In this document: positions 54,355-62,775 of the stretch, piece after piece
Position numbering within the stretch: the first letter of the stretch is position 1
Layout: the number at the start of each line of letters is the position of its first letter
Source: Anthoceros angustus
Taxonomy: Eukaryota > Streptophyta > Anthocerotopsida > Anthocerotales > Anthocerotaceae
Assembly: GCA_010909165.1 (NCBI GenBank)
Contig: VJWM01000044.1
Location: 1,736,001 to 1,800,000, forward strand
Direction: 5' to 3'
DNA length: 64,000 nucleotides
Notes under the pieces: generated by a model
Told to the model about the DNA's origin: nothing
The model's database searches: none
What the model saw: the letters and a program-made list of their open reading frames with translations, nothing else
Made by a program: the position numbers and the translations under genes

Positions 54355-57300
54355 ATGTCAATTAAGTGTCCTGCTCCTGGTGCTAGCCTCTTACATCCAG
54401 AGGTTCGGGGTGTGCTCATGCGAGCCATGGCTGTGTGGAGGTTAACAGGTATTTTAGCACGAGCAAGGAACCAACCGTTGACCAACAATGAAGCCACAAG
54501 ATGCAGCACTTTGGCAGGCAGGCCAGCCCGTCCAACAGGATGCTATGACTCCTCCAGGGAGCAGGAGCTCTTGTGGCGAGCATTTTTTCTGGACCCAGCA
54601 CTTTGGTGGGATATCAGGCAACATAAGAAGAGCTCCCATTCGCCTGACTTCCGGCAACGGGAGTCCCAGGATGTCCTCTGGCTAAACGATGTCCACAAGC
54701 CAGCTTGGGTGGATTCGCAGCTGGCTGTTCTGGATGTTCAGATGGGTCGTCCTGCCGCTACAAGTAGCTGGAGGGTGCCAAATGATGCTGACTCTAGCAG
54801 GCCTGCAGGATACGAAAGAGGTGTAACGGCTGAAACAGTAAGGAAACTATGCAATCAGGGGCAGCTCGCCGAGGCCGTCGAGGTTCTGGGAGTTCTGGTG
54901 CACACGGATTGTGATACTTACAAGACTGTATTTCATATGGTCCTAAAAGAATGTGTGGCTAAAAAGGATCTGCCTCTTGGTCGCCGTGTTCATGCTCTAA
55001 TGGTGAAGAAAGGCTTTGAGTCGGACACGTTCTTGTGCAATTACATCCTGCGGATGTATGCTTCTAACGCCAGGTTGCAAGAAGCAATGGACGTTTTCAC
55101 CATGGTTGCGCAACCAGATGTCTTCACTTGGTCTGCCATAATTTCTGCGCATGTCAAACATGGTCAAGATAAGCAAGCCGTACAACTCTATCATCAAATG
55201 CGCAGGTCAGGTGTGAAGCCAACTGGGCATGTGTTTGTAGCAGCCCTTCAGGCTTGTGCTAGGGGAGCAGACTTGAAGTCTGGGCTACAGGTGCATGCTG
55301 AGGTGTTGGCTAGTGGCTTTCAGACTGATTTGTTTGTATCTAGTTGCTTGGTGGACATGTATGCAAAATGTGGCAGCCTGGAAGATGCTCAAAGAGTGTT
55401 TGATGGGCTTCTTGAAAAGGATGTTGTAACATGGAATGCCATGATAGCAGGATATTCCCAGCAGCGCAAAGGTCAGGAAGCCTTTCGTCTCTATAGTGCT
55501 ATGCAAGAAGAAGGCATGGTGGCCCCCAATTCGGTGACGTTCTTGTGCCTCCTGCAGGCATGTACAAGTGTGGGAACCTCAGCTTTAAGGATGGGGAGGC
55601 AGCTTCATGAACAGATGAGAGAACGGGGAGTTCAAGCTGATGTGTTTATAGCCAGCAGCTTGGTAAACATGTATGCAAAGTGTGGCAGCCTAGAGGAAGC
55701 TCGGAGCATGTTTGATGGATTAGTTGAAAAGAATGTGGTTACATGGAATGCAATGATAGTAGGGTATGCTCAGCAGGGCATGGGGCAGGAAGCACTTGCT
55801 CTTTACAGGTCTATGCAAGATGACATGGCTGTACCTGATTCTGTGACATTTGTTGCCCTTCTGCAGGCATGTGCTAGTGTTGGCCCCTCTGCTTTGGAGA
55901 AAGGGAAAGAGCTTCATGCGCAAATTAGTGAGCGAGGACTTCAAGTCAATGTGTTTGCGGCCAACAGTTTGGTAAACATGTATGCAAAGTGTGGCGACCT
56001 AGAGGCTGCGCAGGGCGTGTTTGAAGGACTGGCTCAGAAAGATGTGGTGACGTGGAATGCCATGATTGCAGGATACTTCCAGCAGAGCATGGGCCAAGAA
56101 GCCCTCGATCTTTACAGGGCCATGCAAGAAGATGGAATGGCTGCACCTGACTGTGTCACATTTGTGTCCGTATTGCAGGCATGTGCAGTTCTGGGCACCC
56201 CGGCTTTGGAGAGGGGGAAGCAGCTTCATGCACAAATTAGAGAACACGGGCTACAAGAGGATGTGTTCGTAGCTAACAGCTTGGTGAACATGTATGCAAA
56301 GTGCGGCAGTTTAGAAGATGCTCAAGCAGTGTTTGACGGACTAGGTAAAAGAACTGTGGTGACTTGGAGTGCACTGATAGCGGGATATTGCCAGCAGGGG
56401 ATGGGGAAGGAAGCTCTCCATCTCTACAGCTGTATGCAACAAGAAGGGTTTGTTGCACCCGATGCTGTGACATTTGTGTGCCTTCTGCAGGCATGTGCAA
56501 CGTTGGGCGCCCGTGCTTTGGAGAAGGGAAAGCAGCTTCATACACATGTTAGAGGAGAAGGACTGCAGGCAAACTTGTCTGTCGCCAACAGCTTGGTAAA
56601 CATGTATGCGAAGTGCGGCAGCCTAGAGGATGCACAAGCTGTATTTGAGGGACTTTCTCAGAAGGATGTGGTGACGTGGAATGCAATGATTGCAGGATAT
56701 TCCCATAATGGCATGGTGCAGGAAGCCCTTGGTCTTTACAAAGCTATGCAAGACAAAGGCCTGGCTTCTCCCGATTCTGTGACATTTGTGTGCCTCCTGC
56801 AGGCATGTGCAAGTGCAGGCACCCGGGGTTTGGAGACTGGGAAGCAGCTACATGCACAGATAAGGACACAAGGGGTTCAGGCTGAGGTAGTTGTGGGTGG
56901 GAGCCTAGTGAACATGTATGCAAAGTGTGGTGTCCTGAAGGATGCTCGGAATGTGTTTGACGGACTTGATCAAAAAGATGTTGTAACGTGGAATGCCATG
57001 ATAGCAGCATATTCACAGCAGGGCATGGGGCATGAAGCCCTTTGTCTTTACAGATGCATGCAAGAAGAAGGTATGGATGCACCAGATTCTGTGACATTTG
57101 TCTCCCTTTTGCAGGCATGTGCAAGTCTGGGCACCACAGCCTTGGAGAAAGGAAAGCAGCTCCATGCACAAGTTGGAGAACGAAATCTTCAGGCTGATGT
57201 ATTTGTTGCCAACAGCTTGGTGAACATGTATGCAAAGTGCGGCAGCCTAGTCGATGCTCAGGGCGTCTTTGATCAGCTTACCCAGAAAGATGTGGTGACA

Positions 57301-58770
57301 TGGAATGCCATGATATCAGGATATTCCCAGGAGGGCATGGTATCAGAAGCCCTTCTTCTTCTCAGTGCGATGCAAGAAGATGGCATGGCAACACCCGACT
57401 CAGTGACATTTGTGTCCCTTCTGCAAGCATGTGCTACAGTGGGCAACCCGGCTTTGGAGAAGGGGAGGCAGATTCATGCGCAGATCAAAGAACGAGGTCT
57501 TCAGGATGATGTATTTGTGACCAGCAGTCTAGTCAACATGTACGCAAAGTCTGGCAGCTTAGAGGATGCTCGAGATGTTTTTGACGGACTCGGTAAGAAA
57601 GATGTGGTGGCGTTGAATGCCATGATAGCGGGCTATGCCCATCAGGGCATGGGGGAGGAAGCGCTTCATGTCTACAGGGCTATGCAGGAAGCAGGCAGTG
57701 TTGCACCCAATTCTGTAACATATGTGTGTCTCCTGCAGGCATGTGCAAGTTCCGCAGCTTTGCATCTGGGAAGAGACCTGCATGCACAGATCAAAGGACA
57801 AGGTCTTGAAGCTGATGCGCTTCTAGCCGGCAGTTTGATAAACATGTACGCAAAATGCGGTAGCATGGTGGATGCACGGCAGGTGTTTGAGGCATTGCCC
57901 AAAAGAGACATTGTCGCCTGGAGTGCACTGATTGCAGGATACAGCCGTCAAGGAGACAACGAAGAGCTCTTTAACTTGGTTGTTGGAATGAAAGAGGATG
58001 GTACACAGCTGGATGGCATCACATTCCTTAGTCTACTAACAGTGTGCAGTCACACTGGTCTCGTGAAAAAGGGCCAAGAGTTGTTCGAGGATATGAGAAA
58101 ACACTACGGCATCACTCCCACAGTAGACCACTACACCTGCATGGTGGATCTCCTGGGTCGTGCAGGGCAAGTGGACGAGGCACTAGCTTTAGTAAGGACA
58201 ATGCCTGTCCTGCCTGACGCTGCAGTCTGGCACACTCTACTGGCTGCTTGTCAGAAGTGGGGAAACGTACCGGTGGGCCGGTATGCTTATGATGAGGCAG
58301 TGAAGCTGGACAAGAAAGATTCCGCCGCGTATGTGATGATGTCCAACATATATACCGGTGCCCAGATGTGGGAGCAGGCACATGAGATGCAGCTGAGGAG
58401 AAAGAAAATCAGAGCATGGAAGAAGCCAGGCCAGAGTTGGTGGACAGACATGGACGGACTGGTCCATAGCTTTCTGGTTGGGGCGGAGCAGAATCCCCGG
58501 AGTGGAGCAAGGCTGCAGCAGCTTCTTTCCGGGGAAGAGGGAAATGGGCCACAGGACTCAACCCCTGCAGTCAGTTTTGATGATCCCATGGCAGGCCGTC
58601 TGTGGCCGCACGACGAGAAGCCGGTTATCGGGGAGACCCACCTCGATAAAGGGGAGGGAACATTCTGGTCCGTGAAAGATGTGCCGGTTTCTGTTGATTG
58701 TCACACTGCCGCGGCCTGCATATTGCACAAGCATGTGACGACTGCTTCAAATCTTCAGACTCGCACGTAA
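54355..58770 (+). CDS. Giant PLS-class PPR protein (1471 aa) with degenerate DYW-like tail
   Basis: Uninterrupted from the first in-frame ATG (MSIKCPAPGASLLHP). A later Met (MAVWRLTGILARARNQPL) would give a more typical organellar presequence. An N-terminal PPR pair (TAETVRKLCNQGQLAEAVEV; GRRVHALMVKKGFESDTF) precedes nine PLS triplets of about 103 residues. Most run VVTWNAMIAGYSQQ..., VTFVSLLQACASLG..., NSLVNMYAKCGSLEDAQ. A final P2-L2-S2 triplet (ITFLSLLTVCSHTGLVKKGQ) and E1/E2 (AAYVMMSNIYTGAQMWEQAH; PGQSWWTDMDGLVHSFLVG) follow. The last ~90 residues hold HDEKPV and SVDCHTAAACILHK, a faint DYW trace with one zinc cysteine changed. Repeats are so alike that unequal crossing-over is likely. 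Probably an organellar RNA-binding editing or processing factor. Confidence 0.9.
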   Translation: MSIKCPAPGASLLHPEVRGVLMRAMAVWRLTGILARARNQPLTNNEATRCSTLAGRPARPTGCYDSSREQELLWRAFFLDPALWWDIRQHKKSSHSPDFRQRESQDVLWLNDVHKPAWVDSQLAVLDVQMGRPAATSSWRVPNDADSSRPAGYERGVTAETVRKLCNQGQLAEAVEVLGVLVHTDCDTYKTVFHMVLKECVAKKDLPLGRRVHALMVKKGFESDTFLCNYILRMYASNARLQEAMDVFTMVAQPDVFTWSAIISAHVKHGQDKQAVQLYHQMRRSGVKPTGHVFVAALQACARGADLKSGLQVHAEVLASGFQTDLFVSSCLVDMYAKCGSLEDAQRVFDGLLEKDVVTWNAMIAGYSQQRKGQEAFRLYSAMQEEGMVAPNSVTFLCLLQACTSVGTSALRMGRQLHEQMRERGVQADVFIASSLVNMYAKCGSLEEARSMFDGLVEKNVVTWNAMIVGYAQQGMGQEALALYRSMQDDMAVPDSVTFVALLQACASVGPSALEKGKELHAQISERGLQVNVFAANSLVNMYAKCGDLEAAQGVFEGLAQKDVVTWNAMIAGYFQQSMGQEALDLYRAMQEDGMAAPDCVTFVSVLQACAVLGTPALERGKQLHAQIREHGLQEDVFVANSLVNMYAKCGSLEDAQAVFDGLGKRTVVTWSALIAGYCQQGMGKEALHLYSCMQQEGFVAPDAVTFVCLLQACATLGARALEKGKQLHTHVRGEGLQANLSVANSLVNMYAKCGSLEDAQAVFEGLSQKDVVTWNAMIAGYSHNGMVQEALGLYKAMQDKGLASPDSVTFVCLLQACASAGTRGLETGKQLHAQIRTQGVQAEVVVGGSLVNMYAKCGVLKDARNVFDGLDQKDVVTWNAMIAAYSQQGMGHEALCLYRCMQEEGMDAPDSVTFVSLLQACASLGTTALEKGKQLHAQVGERNLQADVFVANSLVNMYAKCGSLVDAQGVFDQLTQKDVVTWNAMISGYSQEGMVSEALLLLSAMQEDGMATPDSVTFVSLLQACATVGNPALEKGRQIHAQIKERGLQDDVFVTSSLVNMYAKSGSLEDARDVFDGLGKKDVVALNAMIAGYAHQGMGEEALHVYRAMQEAGSVAPNSVTYVCLLQACASSAALHLGRDLHAQIKGQGLEADALLAGSLINMYAKCGSMVDARQVFEALPKRDIVAWSALIAGYSRQGDNEELFNLVVGMKEDGTQLDGITFLSLLTVCSHTGLVKKGQELFEDMRKHYGITPTVDHYTCMVDLLGRAGQVDEALALVRTMPVLPDAAVWHTLLAACQKWGNVPVGRYAYDEAVKLDKKDSAAYVMMSNIYTGAQMWEQAHEMQLRRKKIRAWKKPGQSWWTDMDGLVHSFLVGAEQNPRSGARLQQLLSGEEGNGPQDSTPAVSFDDPMAGRLWPHDEKPVIGETHLDKGEGTFWSVKDVPVSVDCHTAAACILHKHVTTASNLQTRT

Positions 58771-58826
58771 TTTTGTCAATCAGTTCACCCAGGATCAACA
58801 TTCAACGAAGCCGCGAGAGACAGAGG

Positions 58827-61415
58827 ATGTGTTGCGGGAGATGGGTGGTCCAGCGACCAGGTCGAAGATTTTTTTCTGGTCTCGAACTTCGTAGGGATAG
58901 CCGGCAACATCAGATAGGTTCCCGATCGCTGGCCGACCGGCTTAGCAATCTCATTGGTCGTGGTGTTCACTCATTCAACTGGAGAGGGCCGAATGCCGAA
59001 ACCGTGAGGAAACTGTGTCAGCAGGGGCAGCTCACTGAAACGGTAGAGGCTCTGGGAGTTCTTGCGCAAACAGACTGCCAGATTTCAACTGCTCTTATTT
59101 GTCTGGTCCTGAAGGAATGCGTAGCCAAGCGGGATCTGTCTTTGGGTCGCCGTGTTCATGCTCTCACCGTGAAGAAGGGATACGAGTCGAATACGTTTTT
59201 GTGCAACCACATCTTGCGAATGTATGCTCATAATGCCAGGCTGCAAGAAGCTATGGATGCATTCGATATGGTTTTCAAACCAGATACGTTTACGTGGGCT
59301 GCCATAATTTCTGCACATGTTAGACACGGACAAGATAGGCAGGCCATACAGCTTTATCACAGAATGCGCAGGACAAGCCTGAAGCCAAATGGCCATGTGT
59401 TTGTAGCTGCACTTCAGGCTTGTGTGAGGGGAGGAGACTTGGAATGTGGACAGCAGGTGCACGCTGATGTGTTGACCAGTGGCGTTGAGCCTGACTTGTT
59501 TGTCTGTAGTAGCTTGGTGGACATGTATTCAAAGTGTGGCAGCTTGGAAGATGCTCAAAGCGTGTTTGACGGGCTTGCTCAAAAAGATGTGGTGACTTGG
59601 AATGTGATGATAGCAGCATATGCCCAGCAGGGCAGGGGTCAGGAAGCCCTTCGTCTGTATAGTGCCATGCAAGAGGAGGGCGTGGTTGCACCCGATGCTG
59701 TGTCATTTGTTTCCCTCCTGCAGGCCTGTGCAAGTCTAGGCAGCAGGGCTTTGGAGAAAGGGACTCAGCTTCATGCACAAATCAAAGAACGAGGACTTCA
59801 CGTTGATGTGCGTGTAGCCAACAGCTTAGTGAACATGTATGCAAAGTGTGGCACCCTCAAGGATGCTCGGGGCTTGTTTGACGGGCTTCGTCAGAAAGAT
59901 GTGGTGACATGGAATGCCATGATGGCGGGATATTCCCAGGAGGGTATGGTGCAGGACGCCCTTGCTCTTTACAGGGCTATGCAAGCAGAAGGTGTTGTGA
60001 GACCCAATTCTGTAACTTTTGTGTGCCTCTTGCAAGCATGTGCAATTGTGGGCATCCCAGCTTTGGGGAAGGGAAAGCAGCTTCATGCACAAATTAGAGA
60101 GCAAGGACTTGAAGCAAATGCGGTGATAGCCAACAGTCTGGTGAACATGTACGCAAAGTGCGGTTCCCTAGAGGATGCTCAGGGCATGTTTGACAGACTT
60201 CCACAGAAAGATGTTGTCACGTGGAATGCCATGATAGCTGGATATGCACAGAAGGGCATGGGACTGGAAGCCCTTTCTCTTCTCAGTGCAATGCAACAAG
60301 AAGGCCTGGCTGCACCCAATTCTGTGACATTTGCTTCCCTTCTGCAGGCTTGTGCAAGTTTGGGCACCCCGGCTTTGGGGAAAGGGAGGCAGCTTCATGC
60401 ACAGATTCGAGAGCTAGGACTTCAGGCTGATGTGTTTGTAGCCAGCAGTTTGGTAAGCATGTACGCAAAGTGTGGGAGTCTAAGGGATGCCCGGGTGGTG
60501 TTTGACAGACTTGGTCATAAAGATGTGGTGACGTGGAATGCCATGATAGCAGGATATTCCCAGGAGGGCATGGGGCAGGACGCCCTTGGTCTTTACAGGG
60601 CTATGCAAGAAGAAGGCTTGGTTCCACCGAATTCCTTGACATTTGTGTCCCTCCTTCAGGCATGTGCGAATTTGGCAGCTTTGCACCTGGGAAGGGACCT
60701 TCATGCACAAATTAAAGATCAAGGGCTTGAAGGCCATGGGCTTGTACCTGGCAGTTTGATAACCATGTATGGGAAGTGCGGTAGCATGGTTGATGCACAG
60801 CAGGTATTCCAGGCATTGGCCAAACGAGACGTTTCTGTCTGGAATGCACTAATTGCAGGATACACTCGCCAAGGAGACACTAAAGAGGTTTTTGGGTTGA
60901 TTCTCCGAATGATAGAGGATGGCATACAGCCAGACGGCATCACCTTCCTTAGTGTACTGACAGTGTGCAGTCATATGGGTCTAGTGGACAAGGGTCGAGA
61001 GCAATTTGAGTCCATGGGCAGCCATTACAGCATCACCCGCACGGCGGACCACTACACATGCATGGTGGATCTCCTGGGTCGTGCAGGAGAACTGGACGAA
61101 GCACTAGATGTAGTGAGAACAATGCCTGTACTGCCCAATGCTGCAGTTTGGCACACTCTCTTGGGTGCTTGTCAAAAGTGGAATAATGTGGAAGTGGGAC
61201 GCCATGCCTTTGATGAAGCAGTGAAGCTTGACAAGAAAGATGCTGCAGCCTATGTGCTCATGTCAAACATATACACCGGTGCCCAGATGTGGGAGCAGGC
61301 ACAGGAGATGCAAGCGAGGAGAACGAGCATCAAGGCATGGAAGCAGCCGGGCCAGAGCTGGTGGACAGACATGGATGGACTGGTGCATGGTTTTCTGGTT
61401 GGGGCTAAAGTCTGA
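58827..61415 (+). CDS. PLS-class PPR protein (862 aa) ending after E2
   Basis: The first in-frame ATG (58,827) gives MCCGRWVVQRPGRRFFSGLE, a good mitochondrial-type presequence with RRFFS. It lies only 56 bp beyond the stop of the 1471-residue PPR gene. The protein has an N-terminal PPR pair (AETVRKLCQQGQLTETVEAL), five PLS triplets of about 103 residues (VVTWNVMIAAYAQQ; VVTWNAMMAGYSQE; VVTWNAMIAGYAQK, and so on) and a final P2-L2-S2 unit (DGITFLSVLTVCSHMGLVDK). E1/E2 sequence follows (AAYVLMSNIYTGAQMWEQAQ; PGQSWWTDMDGLVHGFLVG), then a stop three residues later (AKV). No DYW remnant is seen in the next 300 bp. It is collinear and clearly paralogous with its two neighbours, and intronless. Confidence 0.9.
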   Translation: MCCGRWVVQRPGRRFFSGLELRRDSRQHQIGSRSLADRLSNLIGRGVHSFNWRGPNAETVRKLCQQGQLTETVEALGVLAQTDCQISTALICLVLKECVAKRDLSLGRRVHALTVKKGYESNTFLCNHILRMYAHNARLQEAMDAFDMVFKPDTFTWAAIISAHVRHGQDRQAIQLYHRMRRTSLKPNGHVFVAALQACVRGGDLECGQQVHADVLTSGVEPDLFVCSSLVDMYSKCGSLEDAQSVFDGLAQKDVVTWNVMIAAYAQQGRGQEALRLYSAMQEEGVVAPDAVSFVSLLQACASLGSRALEKGTQLHAQIKERGLHVDVRVANSLVNMYAKCGTLKDARGLFDGLRQKDVVTWNAMMAGYSQEGMVQDALALYRAMQAEGVVRPNSVTFVCLLQACAIVGIPALGKGKQLHAQIREQGLEANAVIANSLVNMYAKCGSLEDAQGMFDRLPQKDVVTWNAMIAGYAQKGMGLEALSLLSAMQQEGLAAPNSVTFASLLQACASLGTPALGKGRQLHAQIRELGLQADVFVASSLVSMYAKCGSLRDARVVFDRLGHKDVVTWNAMIAGYSQEGMGQDALGLYRAMQEEGLVPPNSLTFVSLLQACANLAALHLGRDLHAQIKDQGLEGHGLVPGSLITMYGKCGSMVDAQQVFQALAKRDVSVWNALIAGYTRQGDTKEVFGLILRMIEDGIQPDGITFLSVLTVCSHMGLVDKGREQFESMGSHYSITRTADHYTCMVDLLGRAGELDEALDVVRTMPVLPNAAVWHTLLGACQKWNNVEVGRHAFDEAVKLDKKDAAAYVLMSNIYTGAQMWEQAQEMQARRTSIKAWKQPGQSWWTDMDGLVHGFLVGAKV

Positions 61416-62263
61416 AACATCGATTTGTGCTGGACTTTTCATTGGGTTTTCTGCTGGAACATCCTGGAGGAAGATTTCCAGGAGCAAGCGGCTCTGGCTA
61501 TGCGGCGGGCCTGGATGGTCTCGGCTGCAAAGGCAGACTAGTTCTCGACTGAGATGAAGGTTCTAGAGGCAGTCAGGACCTTTCTCCTCTTGCCCAAGTG
61601 GCGGAGTGGAGACTATGTGGGAGATACAGCTACCGGGATTTCTGAAATGCGGAGTGGCAGACTATGTGGGAGGTACTATGTGGGAGGTACCATGTGGGAG
61701 GTACCATGTGGGAGGTACACCTTCCGGGATTTCTTGAATGTGGAGTGGCAGACTATGTGGAACGTATCAACATGGTCCTGTCACACACGTAGCTGGAGAC
61801 ACCGGTGCACCTGTGAACTATATTTGATGCGTCCAGCAGGAGCGATTGCAAGAAGCCTTAAGTCTCAGACATTGAGGTCTGAACAAGTATGTATGGACTA
61901 CATGGATGATGGTTTAAGCGAATTAGATGTCGTCTGAGGATGGTCAACCTTTGCCCAGAATGTCCGTTGGGTACTATCACAAATGGTAGTTAAGGTACTT
62001 GCTTGCCATATGCTGAGCTCAAGATGGCTTGATGGACACCAAGCTTCCAAGTCCGGAAATGCGGTCCTTAAGATTATTTCTTCTTCCCCAAAAACATCTT
62101 GCTATTTGAAAATAGAAGGATCCCAACCTGTACTCAGCCCGGTCCATGTTAGAACCTTCCCAAGCTCAGAAAGGTAGATGTCATTCTAGGAGTTTTGGAA
62201 GCTAGCAGGAAGACATGCTACATATCTTGTGAAGCTAACAAGCTCCTAGGACTGGAAAATATC
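61416..62263. other. Intergenic, short repeats only
   Basis: No gene is supported. An open frame of 127 codons from 61,554 is created by the short tandem repeats below and lacks family features. Confidence 0.4.
61661..61716. repeat. 14-bp tandem repeat, four copies
   Basis: actatgtgggaggt twice, then accatgtgggaggt twice. It is flanked by an imperfect duplication of about 100 bp containing ggagtgg-agactatgtggga and ccgggatttct words (61,604-61,665 and 61,722-61,760). Confidence 0.85.
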
Positions 62264-62770
62264 CTTTGGGATTGAGGTCTGGACGACATCATCGGAGCTT
62301 GGAAAGCGAGCAGGTGTGGAGGACATCCTTGCAGCTTGGAAAGCGAGCAGGTGTGGAGAACATCCTTGCAGCTTGGAAAGCGAGCAGGTGTGGAGAACAT
62401 CCTCGCAGCTTGGAAAGCTAACAGGCTAACAAGCTTCGATGACATCCTAGGAGCTTGGGGAGCTGATAGGCCTCGATTACATCCTAGGAGCTTGGGGAGT
62501 TGATAGGCCTCGATGACATCCTAAGAGCTTGGGGAGCTGGCAAGTCTCCATGACATTCTAGGAGCTTCGGGAGCTGGCAGGCCCCGATGACATTCTAGGA
62601 GCTTGGTTGGCCTGCCCTTGTAGGAGCTTGGGGAGCTGGCAGGCCTCAATGATATCCTAAGAGCTTGGGAAGCTAACACCTAGGGTCCGGGAAGCTAACA
62701 GGCCTCCTGACATCGTAGGAGCTGGGAAGATAACAGGCTTCTATGACATCCTAGGAGCTTGGGAAGTTAC
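62264..62770. repeat. 37-bp minisatellite, about 13 copies
   Basis: The left copies read gcttggaaagcgagcaggtg and then tggagaacatccttgca. The right copies have drifted to gcttggggagctgataggcc and then tcgatgacatcctagga. Both keep a 37-bp period. There are no unique spacers, so it is not a CRISPR array. It ends a few bases before the ATG of the NT-C2 gene. Confidence 0.85.
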
Positions 62771-62775
62771 CAAAG

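Noticed and set aside
61554-61937. A 127-codon frame after the last PPR gene
   Set aside because: Built on the 14-bp repeats and their flanking duplication; no family features or DYW remnant.
62264-62770. CRISPR-like array of 37-bp repeats
   Set aside because: Repeats are contiguous with no spacers, and drift gradually along the array; this is a minisatellite in a plant genome.
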